Assembly: GCA_015075375.1 (NCBI GenBank)
Contig: JABTUM010000003.1
Span: forward strand, 496,001-560,000
DNA length: 64,000 nt
Direction: 5' to 3'
Origin: Planctomycetota bacterium
Lineage (GTDB): Bacteria; Planctomycetota; SZUA-567; H5-PLA8
Below the pieces are notes generated by a model. That model did no database searches. It was not told the DNA's origin and saw only the letters and a program-made list of their open reading frames with translations. Shown one piece after another: positions 42,206 to 50,850 of this stretch (its first letter is position 1; every line of letters starts with the position of its first letter). The translations under genes and the position numbers were made by a program.

Positions 42206-43219
42206 TTACCGTTCCGCATGCGGCAAGTCCTTCAACTCCCGTTCGACCACCCCGGCCGTCGCCGCGCCGCCGCCTTCGCGCGCGGTGACCGGCTCCATCA
42301 CCGCGCCCTTCTCTTCCAAGAGCTTCCCGCGCGACCGGACGATCAAACCCAGTCCGCCCAGCAGCACCGCGCCCAGCGCCAACAGTTCCGGCGTCGGCGT
42401 CTCGCCCAACAGCGGCCACGCGTACAGCAGGGTGACCGGCGGCACCAGCAGCGTCATCGCGGTGCTCGGCGCCAGCCCCAGCCGCCCCACCGAAACGTAA
42501 AACATCGCCTCGGTGAAGCCCATCAGCACCGGACCCGAAGCCAACATCGCCAGCAACGGGACGAGCGGCGCGTCGGTAACCCAGCCCAAATGGCCCCAGT
42601 ACCAGACCAGCGGAAGCGTAAGCAGGGTCGAGAGCCCGAAGACGATCGTCGAAACCGCGAAGGCGTCGTGCTTTTTGAGCCACGCTTTCGCGCAGGGACT
42701 GTAGCAGCCCCACAGTCCGGCGGTGGCCATCAGAAGCAGGATCGAATGCCGCGAGATCTCGCCCGAGCCCCGCACCAAACACAGTCCCACCAGCCCCACT
42801 ACGGCTAACACGAAGCCGGCCTGGAAGCCCGGCCGTCGCACCAGCTCGCGCTCGTCCGGAAAAAGAATCGCCGAAAGCGTGATCGCGATCAGCGGGATCG
42901 CGCGCGTGATCAGCATGCCCAGCGTCGCGGTGGTCTCGTACGTGCCGGCGGTGAAGGCGACCAGCCCGCCCGCGAACAACACGCCCATTAAGAGAAAAGG
43001 CCAGGGCTTGCGCAGCGTGGTGCGCAGCGCCGGACCCCGTTTCCAGCACACCCAGCCGCCCAGCACCACCGTGGTGCTCAGCACGCGGTAAAAGACCAGC
43101 GTGTACGGGTCAATGCCGTAGGCCTGCATGTACTTGTAAAGCGGCGTGCCCCACCCCCACATGCCCACGGCAGTCAGGATCGGCACGTAGTCGCTTAACG
43201 TATTGGCGCGGCTGCCCAT
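42206..43219 (-). CDS. EamA-family drug/metabolite permease
   Basis: 337 residues with ten hydrophobic segments arranged as two similar five-helix halves, the DMT superfamily layout. Motifs include LYKYMQAYGIDPYTLVFYR in the first helix region, GTYETTATLGMLITRAIPL and, near the end, LAPSTAMTLLVPPVTLLYAW. It exports metabolites or amino acids. A hydrophilic tail of about 35 residues follows the last helix. Confidence 0.85.
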   Translation of the reverse strand: MGSRANTLSDYVPILTAVGMWGWGTPLYKYMQAYGIDPYTLVFYRVLSTTVVLGGWVCWKRGPALRTTLRKPWPFLLMGVLFAGGLVAFTAGTYETTATLGMLITRAIPLIAITLSAILFPDERELVRRPGFQAGFVLAVVGLVGLCLVRGSGEISRHSILLLMATAGLWGCYSPCAKAWLKKHDAFAVSTIVFGLSTLLTLPLVWYWGHLGWVTDAPLVPLLAMLASGPVLMGFTEAMFYVSVGRLGLAPSTAMTLLVPPVTLLYAWPLLGETPTPELLALGAVLLGGLGLIVRSRGKLLEEKGAVMEPVTAREGGGAATAGVVERELKDLPHAER

Positions 43220-43297
43220 CCTCGGTCTGTTTCCAATCGGTGCTCGAGCACGTTAAAACACCAAGAACCCGTGCCCTCTGCGCAACGAGTACCGGCT

Positions 43298-43741
43298 TCA
43301 ATTCGTGGAGCGTATCATCGACAAACTCAACACCACCAATACCAGAATATGGTTGACCGAACTGAACAGAAAAAAACGCCGCACCTGCCGCGGCAACTCG
43401 GGTTGCTCCAAGCCTTGCGATGCTTGCCGGTACGTCCATGCTTGCCAGCCCAAACCCGTGGTGGCGATGGCCATCGCCATGCACAGAATCGCCAGCCGCG
43501 ACTCCGTGACGGGTGCGTGTAGCCCGTACATTAAATAAAGCGCGAAGAATCCCAGGAACAGCACGCCGCTGGACCAGCGAATGACTTTAAGCTCGCGTTC
43601 TATCCGCTGCCAACGCGGGCCATCCCCGGCACGAATAAGCTCGAAACGGATTCGGTCGCGAGCGCGAGTCGCTCTGCTGTTAAGCGGCACAAGTAGAATG
43701 GCGATGACAATCAGAGTAATCCCGTAGACCAGGTCAGACAT
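43298..43741 (-). CDS. Membrane protein of unknown function (4 TM)
   Basis: 147 residues from the ATG at 43741. Hydrophobic segments at about 2-20, 57-77, 86-103 and 127-145, with basic loops between. No recognised family. It lies between the EamA and Gfo/Idh/MocA genes on the same strand. Confidence 0.55.
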   Translation of the reverse strand: MSDLVYGITLIVIAILLVPLNSRATRARDRIRFELIRAGDGPRWQRIERELKVIRWSSGVLFLGFFALYLMYGLHAPVTESRLAILCMAMAIATTGLGWQAWTYRQASQGLEQPELPRQVRRFFLFSSVNHILVLVVLSLSMIRSTN

Positions 43742-43824
43742 AAACCGCTCCGTCGCTCGCAAGAGGCCGCGAAAATCCGCGCTACCGGTGGTTCACGGAA
43801 TGTAATCGGCTTGCTCAAGTCGCG

Positions 43825-44850
43825 TCAGAGTACAATCGGCAACCGCGCCTTCTTCTCCGCGGACTCCACTGCGCCGAAGACCATCGCGAGGCTCTTGATG
43901 TTGTCCCCGCACCACGTCTCGGGCTGGCCGCCGGCATCGATGGCCTCCAGCAACCGCTCGAAACTGCCCACCTGTCCGGCCGGGCGCGTCTCGGTGCTCG
44001 CCAATTCGATCTTCTCGCCGGGCCGCGTGAAGCCTTCCGCCCCGGGCTTGACCACCTCGGCCACCGGCGCGCTCGCGCCGTCCCACACGATCGAACCCTT
44101 CGGGCCCACCACGCGCCAGACGCCGTTCCAGCCCGTGTTGTGACCTTCGCTGCACCAGCTTCCTCGGTACGTGAAGACTACGCCGCCGCTCAGTTCGAAG
44201 ACCGCCGTCGTCGCCGCATCGCCCTTGTACCAGCTCCCGTGCGGGCTGAACTCGCGGCAGTAAACCGCCTCCGGATCGGCCTGCGTCACGCAGCGGACCA
44301 TATCGAAGTGGTGGATCGACATGTCCAGCAGCAGCGGATGCGCCATCTCGTCGCGGAACCCGCCGAAATGCGCGCCGATGTAGAAATCGACGTTTACGGT
44401 GCTCACCGGACCCAGCATCCCGTCGGCCACGGCTTGGCGCAGCGCGCGGACCTGCGGGATCCAGCGGTAATTCTGGCTGACCATGTACACCTTTCCCGCC
44501 TTCTGAGCCGCGGCGATCATCTCGCGCGCATTGGACAGCGTGTCCGAAAGCGGCTTTTCGCCCAGCACGTGGCAGCCGGCCGACAGTGCCGTCAGCGTCA
44601 CCTCTTTATGAGCGGCCGGGATCGTCACGTCGATCACCAGGTCCGGCTTCAGCTCCGCCAGCAGCGCTTTCAGATCGGTGCCCGTCGCGGCGTTCGAGAG
44701 ATTGAAGTCGGCCTTGCGCTGTTCGGCGGCCTCGCGCCGAATGTCCATCAGCCCGACGATCTGCGCGCGCGGGTGATCCTTCAGTCCGTTCAGCCACGCG
44801 CGGGCCATTCCGCCGCAGCCGGCCAGCACGATCCGTTGGGGTTTGCTCAT
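43825..44850 (-). CDS. Gfo/Idh/MocA-family oxidoreductase (second copy)
   Basis: 341 residues. Rossmann start IVLAGCGGMARAWLNGL, conserved LGEKPLSDTLSNAREM with the EKP Lys, and LLDMSIHHFDMVRCVT with the catalytic His. It differs from the gene at 21412 and is not flanked by an isomerase. ATG chosen behind GGAG. The 140 bases to the LysM gene form a divergent promoter region. Confidence 0.9.
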   Translation of the reverse strand: MSKPQRIVLAGCGGMARAWLNGLKDHPRAQIVGLMDIRREAAEQRKADFNLSNAATGTDLKALLAELKPDLVIDVTIPAAHKEVTLTALSAGCHVLGEKPLSDTLSNAREMIAAAQKAGKVYMVSQNYRWIPQVRALRQAVADGMLGPVSTVNVDFYIGAHFGGFRDEMAHPLLLDMSIHHFDMVRCVTQADPEAVYCREFSPHGSWYKGDAATTAVFELSGGVVFTYRGSWCSEGHNTGWNGVWRVVGPKGSIVWDGASAPVAEVVKPGAEGFTRPGEKIELASTETRPAGQVGSFERLLEAIDAGGQPETWCGDNIKSLAMVFGAVESAEKKARLPIVL

Positions 44851-44990
44851 CGCGGGAGACTCCTGGTGGCGTGTCGGCGGTACTGCGCGGCCGCCCACGC
44901 AATTCCTTAAAGGTATTGGCTACAGATTCGGGGCCTGCGTGGACGATAAACACTTGCAGTTCCAGGTCCAGCGCAGGAGCGAGTGACGCG

Positions 44991-45647
44991 ATGATTCGAT
45001 TGGCATTAGGGATTGGCACGCTGGCGATCATGCTGGCGATGGGCGTACTGATCTACCGCTGGGTGCATACCCCGGACGGAACCCAAACGGCCGAGAGCCT
45101 CCCGGGCGAAGCTCCGGTCGAAGCCGGCCTGCCGCCGCCGAATCCCGCTCCGCCCGCGGATAGCACCATGCCGTCGGTCCCCGTGGGGCCGCTGGGCGAA
45201 GCGCAACCGGTGGGTGTCGCGCCTGCCGTGCCCGCGCCCAGCCCGCTGCCGCCGCTGCCCAACGAACCGGTCGCCCCCGCGCCCACGCAGACTGCCCAAG
45301 CGCCGGCTGCGCCCACCGGCGCGCTGCCGACGCACCGCGTCCAGTCCGGCGACTCGCTCTGGAAGATCTGCATGCGCTACTACGGAAACGCGAAGTACGT
45401 CAACCAGATCGCTCAAGCCAACGGCCTCGAATCGGCCGGCTCGATCAAGCCCGGTCAGGTTCTCGTCCTGCCGAACCTGGCGAACATCAAGCCCGCGCCG
45501 GTGGACGCCGATCACGAGGTCGCCGAAGAGCCGGCTGCGCGCCGCGTGGCGCCGGTCCAGCCGCAAAGCCCGGCCGCTTCTGAATTCGTACCGATGCCGC
45601 CGACCTTGAACGCCACCGCGCCGCGTGAGGCTCGCGAATCGCGCTGA
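44991..45647 (+). CDS. LysM-domain protein with Pro-rich spacer
   Basis: 218 residues from the ATG at 44991 behind GCAGGAGC. An N-terminal membrane segment (ALGIGTLAIMLAMGVLIY), a Pro/Ala-rich spacer of about 80 residues and then one LysM module (HRVQSGDSLWKICMRYYGNA to IKPGQVLVLPN, about 120-165), which binds peptidoglycan or chitin-type glycans. A disordered Pro/Glu tail ends the protein. Probably anchored in the inner membrane and reaching the cell wall. Confidence 0.85.
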   Translation: MIRLALGIGTLAIMLAMGVLIYRWVHTPDGTQTAESLPGEAPVEAGLPPPNPAPPADSTMPSVPVGPLGEAQPVGVAPAVPAPSPLPPLPNEPVAPAPTQTAQAPAAPTGALPTHRVQSGDSLWKICMRYYGNAKYVNQIAQANGLESAGSIKPGQVLVLPNLANIKPAPVDADHEVAEEPAARRVAPVQPQSPAASEFVPMPPTLNATAPREARESR

Positions 45648-45679
45648 TCGTCCTGCAAACGTGGTCCTTTGTTGCAACG

Positions 45680-45714
45680 CCAGGGGCGCCGTGGGGGGCG
45701 CCCCTGGTTGTTTT
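45680..45714 (+). terminator. Intrinsic terminator after the LysM gene
   Basis: CCAGGGGCGCC (45680-45690), six-base loop GTGGGG, GGCGCCCCTGG (45697-45707), then TTGTTTT. Eleven perfect pairs, acting on the plus strand. The last base overlaps the end of the convergent hydrolase gene. Confidence 0.88.
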
Positions 45715-46607
45715 CAAGCCTGCGCTAAAAACCCGCATACCTTCGCGCTGAGTTGCGCGCGCCAGCCTTGTCCGTAGAAATTATGGTTCGCACCCGGCAC
45801 GTCCTCGAACACCGCCGTGCCCGCCACTCCGCGCGCATGCAGCGCCTCGAAATGCGCCCGCGCCTTCGCGGCTTCTTCGTCCTTCGCGCCCCAGACGAAC
45901 AGCGCGCGCCCCTTCCAGCTTTCCAAAGCCTTTTCGATATCCCGCGCCGAATCCTTCAGGTTCCGTTCGCCGCCGCCCGGCTTCTCCGATCCCGTCAGCC
46001 CCTGCTTCACACGCCCGACATTCACCTCGCCGCGCAGCAGGCGCAGCCAGTTGCGCGGGCGCAGCAGCTTCCCCAAGAACAGCTTCCAGTTCTTCCAGCG
46101 CCGCGCCCGCTCCAGGTCCGTCCCCCGCGAGGGCTGGAACGGCAGCACCGATAGCGCCACCGCCGTGCCCACGGCTTCGGGCCGCAGCGATGCCAGGCCC
46201 AGCGCGACATTGGCGCCGGAGCAAATCCCGGCCACCGTTACGGCGCCATCGCCCCGGCTATGCAGATAGGACAGCCCCGCGGCCGCGTCTTCGATCATCC
46301 CGTCCAGGTCGCCATCTTCGAAGCGGCCTGTCGCGTCGCCGCGCCCGCGCAGATCCAGGCGCAGCACCGTATGCCCCGCGCGAGCCAGTTCCGCCGCCAA
46401 AAGCACCAGCAGCTCCGCCGGCCCCGTCCGCGGACCCGACCAGCCGGGCAGCATCAGAATGTGGGATGAGGGTTGTTGGTTTTTGGATGCATCGAGCGGG
46501 CGGTGCAGCGTCGCGCCAAGCCGAAACCCGCGCGCGGACTCGATCGTCAGCGCCTCGCGGATCTCGCCGTCGAAGGTGGCGTGCGGCGCAAACGTCTGCG
46601 AGGCCAT
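45714..46607 (-). CDS. Alpha/beta hydrolase with Cys at the nucleophile position
   Basis: 297 residues. Alpha/beta-hydrolase fold with ILMLPGWSGPRTGPAEL (oxyanion region), RLDLRGRGDA and the nucleophile elbow AGICSGANVAL, where Cys takes the place of the usual Ser. The acid lies in VWGAKDEEAAK and the His in PGANHNFYG. The Cys elbow is seen in exosortase-associated hydrolases. No exosortase gene is visible in the window. Start chosen at the ATG at 46607, 18 bases after the dehydrogenase gene. Confidence 0.8.
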   Translation of the reverse strand: MASQTFAPHATFDGEIREALTIESARGFRLGATLHRPLDASKNQQPSSHILMLPGWSGPRTGPAELLVLLAAELARAGHTVLRLDLRGRGDATGRFEDGDLDGMIEDAAAGLSYLHSRGDGAVTVAGICSGANVALGLASLRPEAVGTAVALSVLPFQPSRGTDLERARRWKNWKLFLGKLLRPRNWLRLLRGEVNVGRVKQGLTGSEKPGGGERNLKDSARDIEKALESWKGRALFVWGAKDEEAAKARAHFEALHARGVAGTAVFEDVPGANHNFYGQGWRAQLSAKVCGFLAQA

Positions 46608-46625
46608 GGCGCTCCGTGGGGCCCC

Positions 46626-47648
46626 TTACCCCTGCCCCTGCTTCATCCGGCGGAGCGACGCGTCGTTGCGGCTGTCGAGGATCATCGTGTGCTGCGCGGC
46701 CGCGCCGCGTGTCTGATCGGCCTGATCGCGCTGCGCGTGGCGGACCAGCTCTTCGCTCAGCGCCTGCTGCAATTTCTCGATTTCGGCCGTGCTGTAGATC
46801 CGCCAGCCCGCGCCGGACTTGACCCCCAGCTTGCCCTGTTCGACCAGTTCGCGCAGCTTCGCCGGAGCGGCCCGGTCGCTACACAACTCCGGAAACAGCT
46901 CGTCGCAGATCGCGCGGTACACATCCAGCCCGCCCAGGTCTGCCGTGCCGAAGATCCCGCTGATCGGCATGCGCCGGCCGAAGCCCAGCGCCGCCACCGC
47001 GTCGATGTCTTCCGGCGTCGCGACGCCCTGCGCCACCAGGTCCATCGCCTCGCGCTGCAGCGCGAAGGCCAGCCGGTTGCCCAGGAAGCCCGCGATCTCG
47101 CGCTTCAGCAGGATCGGATGCTTGCCCGCGTCGGCCAGAAGCTTCACCACGCGGTCGATTACCTCCTGCTTCGTCCCCGCGTGCGGGACGACTTCCACCA
47201 GCGGCAGCAGGTGCGCCGGGTTCCAGAAATGCGTCGCCAGAAAGCGCTCCGGATGCTGCATCGCCGCGGCCAACTTGCTGGGCAGGATCGAAGACGTATT
47301 GCTCGAAATCACGGCCGTCGGAGGAGCCAGCTTCTCGGCCTCGGCCAGCACGCGATGTTTGACGGCGAGATCTTCCGGCACGACCTCGATCACCCATTCC
47401 GCCGTGGGCAGCGCCTGCTCGGGACTCTCGGCGTACGTCACGCGCTCGGCCAGCTTCTCGCCGTTCACGTCCGTCAGCCCGTTGCTGTGCATGAAGCGCG
47501 CGCCGGCGCGAGCGTATTCGCGGCTGCGGTTGCGTTGTTCTGCGTCCACCTCCGCGACCTGCGGGCGGTACCCCGCGCGAGCCAGATCCAGGGCGATGTT
47601 CGTGCCCATGGTGCCCGCGCCTAAAATCACGACCGATACGGTACTCAT
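46626..47648 (-). CDS. 3-hydroxyacyl-CoA dehydrogenase family protein
   Basis: 340 residues from the ATG at 47648. NAD-binding motif VVILGAGTMGTNIALDLARAG, catalytic His region TSSILPSKLAAAM, then FLATHFWNPAHLLPLVEVV and a C-terminal domain GFLGNRLAFALQREAMDL. No crotonase domain is fused. It probably acts on a short 3-hydroxyacyl-CoA or hydroxy acid; a lactate/lambda-crystallin-type role is also possible. Confidence 0.88.
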   Translation of the reverse strand: MSTVSVVILGAGTMGTNIALDLARAGYRPQVAEVDAEQRNRSREYARAGARFMHSNGLTDVNGEKLAERVTYAESPEQALPTAEWVIEVVPEDLAVKHRVLAEAEKLAPPTAVISSNTSSILPSKLAAAMQHPERFLATHFWNPAHLLPLVEVVPHAGTKQEVIDRVVKLLADAGKHPILLKREIAGFLGNRLAFALQREAMDLVAQGVATPEDIDAVAALGFGRRMPISGIFGTADLGGLDVYRAICDELFPELCSDRAAPAKLRELVEQGKLGVKSGAGWRIYSTAEIEKLQQALSEELVRHAQRDQADQTRGAAAQHTMILDSRNDASLRRMKQGQG

Positions 47649-47702
47649 AACTGCTGACCTCGTGGGCCCGCGAAACGGCCCCTTTACGCTACCCACATCG
47701 GC

Positions 47703-48923
47703 TTAAAAATCCAATCGGAAGCCCATGCCCAGATAGCGCTGCCGGGCTTCGGGATGGTTGACAATCTCGCGCGGAGAGCCGTGAATCCAGATCTTGCCTT
47801 CGTCCATGATGTACGTGCGGTCGGTGATGGTCAGCGTTTCCCGCACGTTATGGTCGGTGATCAGCACGCCCTTGCCCTGCCCTTTGAGGTCGCGCAGGAT
47901 GCCCTGAATTTCGGTCACCGCGATCGGGTCGATCCCCGCGAACGGTTCGTCGAAGAGCACGATCTTCGGGTCCAGCGTCATCGCGCGCGCGATCTCCAAG
48001 CGCCGCCGCTCGCCGCCCGAAAGGCTCCCCGCCTGACTCTGCCGCACCGTCTCCAGGCCGAATGACCGGATCAGTTGGTCCAGCCGCTGGCGCTGTTCGG
48101 CGCGCCCGCCCACACGCAGTTCCATCACCGCCAGGATGTTCTCTTCCACCGTCAGGCGCTGGAATACGCTCGGCTCCTGGGCCAGATAGCCCATCCCGCG
48201 GTTGGCCCGGTCGAACATCGGCGCCGACGTAATGTCGCGCAGCTCGAAACTCACCCGGCCCTTGTCCGGACGCAGCATGCCCATGATCGTGCGGAAGGTC
48301 GTGGTCTTGCCCGAACCGTTGCGCCCCAGCAGACCCACGATCTCGCCCGCGCCGACCTCCAGGTTCACCCCGCGGACCACTTCGCGCCCGCCGAAGCTCT
48401 TATGCAGCCCTTCGGCGACAAGGATCGGTTCGGGGCGCGGCGCCGGCGGCTTCTCCGCGATCGCCCGCGTCAGCCGGAAGATCCCCGACGGCGGCGGCAC
48501 TCCCTTGGCCGAAGGGTACAGGTCTTCGTTCAGCGTATCGGCGGCCGGCGCGAACGGCGAATCCGGTGGCGGAAGTACCGCCGTACCGCCGCCCTGCATC
48601 GAACGGTGCAACACCGCCGTCGCCGGCGGCAGCGCGCCCGGCTTCAGCGTCTCCGCGGGTTCGTTCGGCTTATCGGTCTGCGGCGATGGCGGCGATGGCG
48701 GCGATGGCGGCGCCGGCGGAGCCTTCACTGCGCTTTCGTGCTGCATCGAGCGATACAGGATCATCGTCCCGGGCGGGACCGCGCCCGGCTTCACCGCGTC
48801 CGGCGACGCCTCGGGCGTCTCGCCCTTCGCGGCCGATCCGGCTTCCGCGGACGGCGCCGCGGGGGCGCCGGCATCGGCATCCTCGGCCGTGGGACTCGAA
48901 GGCTGGGGCGACGGCTCGCTCAA
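47703..48923 (-). CDS. lptB: LptB-type ABC ATPase with repeat-bearing N-terminal extension
   Basis: 406 residues. The C-terminal 240 residues are an LptB-like ATPase: Walker A GRNGSGKTT (201-209), Q-loop in GYLAQEPSVF, signature LSGGERRR, Walker B IVLFDEPFAG and switch His358. LptB drives lipopolysaccharide transport to the outer membrane with LptF/G. The first 165 residues are unlike any LptB: Pro/Ala-rich, with an 18-residue unit at 44-61 repeated at 93-110 (both with KPGA, PP and RSMQ) and a weaker third trace near 141-153. A PPS tripeptide run comes from a ggcgatggc DNA repeat. The upstream lepB gene is 28 bases away. Confidence 0.82.
   Translation of the reverse strand: MSEPSPQPSSPTAEDADAGAPAAPSAEAGSAAKGETPEASPDAVKPGAVPPGTMILYRSMQHESAVKAPPAPPSPPSPPSPQTDKPNEPAETLKPGALPPATAVLHRSMQGGGTAVLPPPDSPFAPAADTLNEDLYPSAKGVPPPSGIFRLTRAIAEKPPAPRPEPILVAEGLHKSFGGREVVRGVNLEVGAGEIVGLLGRNGSGKTTTFRTIMGMLRPDKGRVSFELRDITSAPMFDRANRGMGYLAQEPSVFQRLTVEENILAVMELRVGGRAEQRQRLDQLIRSFGLETVRQSQAGSLSGGERRRLEIARAMTLDPKIVLFDEPFAGIDPIAVTEIQGILRDLKGQGKGVLITDHNVRETLTITDRTYIMDEGKIWIHGSPREIVNHPEARQRYLGMGFRLDF
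48682..48708. repeat. Tandem 9-bp repeat inside lptB
   Basis: Three copies of GGCGATGGC from 48682 on, coding for a PPS tripeptide on the minus strand. Such in-frame repeats can vary in copy number by slippage without breaking the gene. Confidence 0.7.
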
Positions 48924-48951
48924 AACGTGCGTCTCTCTTCCCGTGCGGGTC

Positions 48952-50850
48952 TCAACGAATGATACGCCAGCGGGTCGGCGGCCACCAGACCAAGGAAGCC
49001 TGACCCACGATGTTTTCCCGGGGCACGAAGCCCCACACCCGGCTGTCCTGGGACGACGGCGAGTTGTCCCCCAGCATCATGAAACCGTCCACGTTCGCTT
49101 CGGACGCCTCTTCCGCCGCGTTGTACTTCGGAATCTGCAACTCGTAGCGCCCTTCCTGGGGATCGTACTTGCGCATCGCGTTGTGGTGCGCCGTCAAGCG
49201 CGGGCCGCCGTCCAGTTCCAGCGTGTAATACAGATCCCGGTGCAGGTTCAGCTGCGTGACCTTCACCTGCGCCGCGCCGTGAAAGACCACCCGCGCCAGG
49301 CTTTTCAGACTCTTCGCCGCCTTGCCCAGCGCCTTCACGTCCAGCGTCTGCGGCGGCAGCGCGCGCCCGTCCAGTTCGGCCAACACGCTCCCGTCTACGT
49401 ACGCCAAACTCAAGCGATGCGCGCCCGGCGCCAGCGTGGGACGCTCGGCCACCTCGTACACCCCTTCGGCCGCATCCAGCTTCGGAGCCTCCCCGCCCAA
49501 CGACAACACCCAAGCCGCATGCCGCACGTGCGAACCGCAGCGCAGTTCCAGCGCGCCCCCGGCTTGCTCCACGGTCAGCTCCACTTCAAGCTTCAAATCC
49601 CCGGCCGTATTTCCGCCGCCGTAGAAGAAAGGCGTCGACTCCTTCGGCGTAACGTGCCACGTCGCGGCCTTGCCCTTCTCGATCGTCTCGTTCGCGGTCA
49701 GCGGACCCACCAGCACGCCCACCTGCTGCGCGCGAAGCTCAGGCGCTTCCAACCGCTCTTCGCCGCGCAGCTCGAAGACGCGCTCCACGCTCAGTTCCAC
49801 CGCGCCGGCCGGCGCATCCTCCGAAGCGATCCGGTCGCCGGGAATCACCGTCCCGTTCAGCACCTTCACCCGCAGCCCGCCCGGCAACACCTCGAGGACC
49901 TCCAGCGAGAGCCGTGGCCCCGCGTTGGCCGGAAGAATGCGCGGTTCGGTTTCCCGGTCCCGCTCCACCGGAAACGCCAGCCGCCCGCAGTGCGGGCAGC
50001 GTACCCCGGTCCAGGGGCTCGCGATGTACGGCCGGATCGTTTCCGTCGTCTCCTTCGGATCCTTGAACGGCACGCCCTCGGGGCTCACCAGCGGCGGCAG
50101 ATGCGCCTTCGGACAGCCGCGGTGCCAGAACGGCCAGTGCCCCATCTTGACGTACACGTTGCTCACCGCGTGCGCGTACTCCAGCGCCGCCGCGCCCTGC
50201 ACCCGCAGCGCCCCGCGCTCGCGCGTCGCCGCGCCGGCGGCCGCCTCGACGTTCCACGGAAACGCGGCGTGATTCTCGTCCTGAAGAATCTCGCGCGCCA
50301 GCCGTTCGTCCGCGCTTTCGCCTTCCTTTTCCGCCGGCAGCGCCTGCTCCGTGAACCGCGCCACGCTCACCGGCAGCCAAAGGTTCTCCTGCAACTCCGG
50401 CGAACCCTCTTCCCATTTGCGCAGGATCCGTTCCCGCTTCGTCGCGGGATCTTTCAGGAACAGATCCCCGCCCGAGATCACGATCGTCTCGCCCGGCAGG
50501 CCCACCAGCCGCTTGATGTACTTCTTCTTGCCCGGCTTCTGGCCTTCCCACGCACTGTCGTAGTCGAAGACGATCGTCTCGAAGCGCTTCGGCTCGGTTC
50601 CCAGATAGTTGAACGGAATCTTGTTCGTGACGATCCGGTCGCCGTAATCCTGGTGCCCGATCAGGCTCGGTTCCATCGAGCCCGACGGAATCTTGAACGG
50701 TTCGAACAGATACGTCCGCACCAACACGATGCCCAGCACGAAGACCCCCAGCCCGGTCCACGTATCGATGAACTTGACCTTCTTCTTCGGCTTGGGGTCG
50801 GCGGAGGGGTCAGGTTGAGCGGGCGGCGGATTCGAAGCGGCGATGGCCAT
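48952..50850 (-). CDS. lepB: Signal peptidase I with a very large insertion
   Basis: 632 residues, about three times a minimal enzyme. N-terminal membrane helix (about 32-48), then the catalytic Ser in PSGSMEPSL (Ser58) and catalytic Lys in YIKRLVGLPGE (Lys113). After box D the usual short domain II is replaced by about 440 residues: charged helices, a CPHC pair (284-287) with a nearby Cys245, and two beta-rich domains. The terminal GDNSPSSQDSRVWGFVP motif closes the fold at about 597-613. Length suggests a periplasmic module inserted in the enzyme. It cleaves signal peptides during export. Confidence 0.88.
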   Translation of the reverse strand: MAIAASNPPPAQPDPSADPKPKKKVKFIDTWTGLGVFVLGIVLVRTYLFEPFKIPSGSMEPSLIGHQDYGDRIVTNKIPFNYLGTEPKRFETIVFDYDSAWEGQKPGKKKYIKRLVGLPGETIVISGGDLFLKDPATKRERILRKWEEGSPELQENLWLPVSVARFTEQALPAEKEGESADERLAREILQDENHAAFPWNVEAAAGAATRERGALRVQGAAALEYAHAVSNVYVKMGHWPFWHRGCPKAHLPPLVSPEGVPFKDPKETTETIRPYIASPWTGVRCPHCGRLAFPVERDRETEPRILPANAGPRLSLEVLEVLPGGLRVKVLNGTVIPGDRIASEDAPAGAVELSVERVFELRGEERLEAPELRAQQVGVLVGPLTANETIEKGKAATWHVTPKESTPFFYGGGNTAGDLKLEVELTVEQAGGALELRCGSHVRHAAWVLSLGGEAPKLDAAEGVYEVAERPTLAPGAHRLSLAYVDGSVLAELDGRALPPQTLDVKALGKAAKSLKSLARVVFHGAAQVKVTQLNLHRDLYYTLELDGGPRLTAHHNAMRKYDPQEGRYELQIPKYNAAEEASEANVDGFMMLGDNSPSSQDSRVWGFVPRENIVGQASLVWWPPTRWRIIR

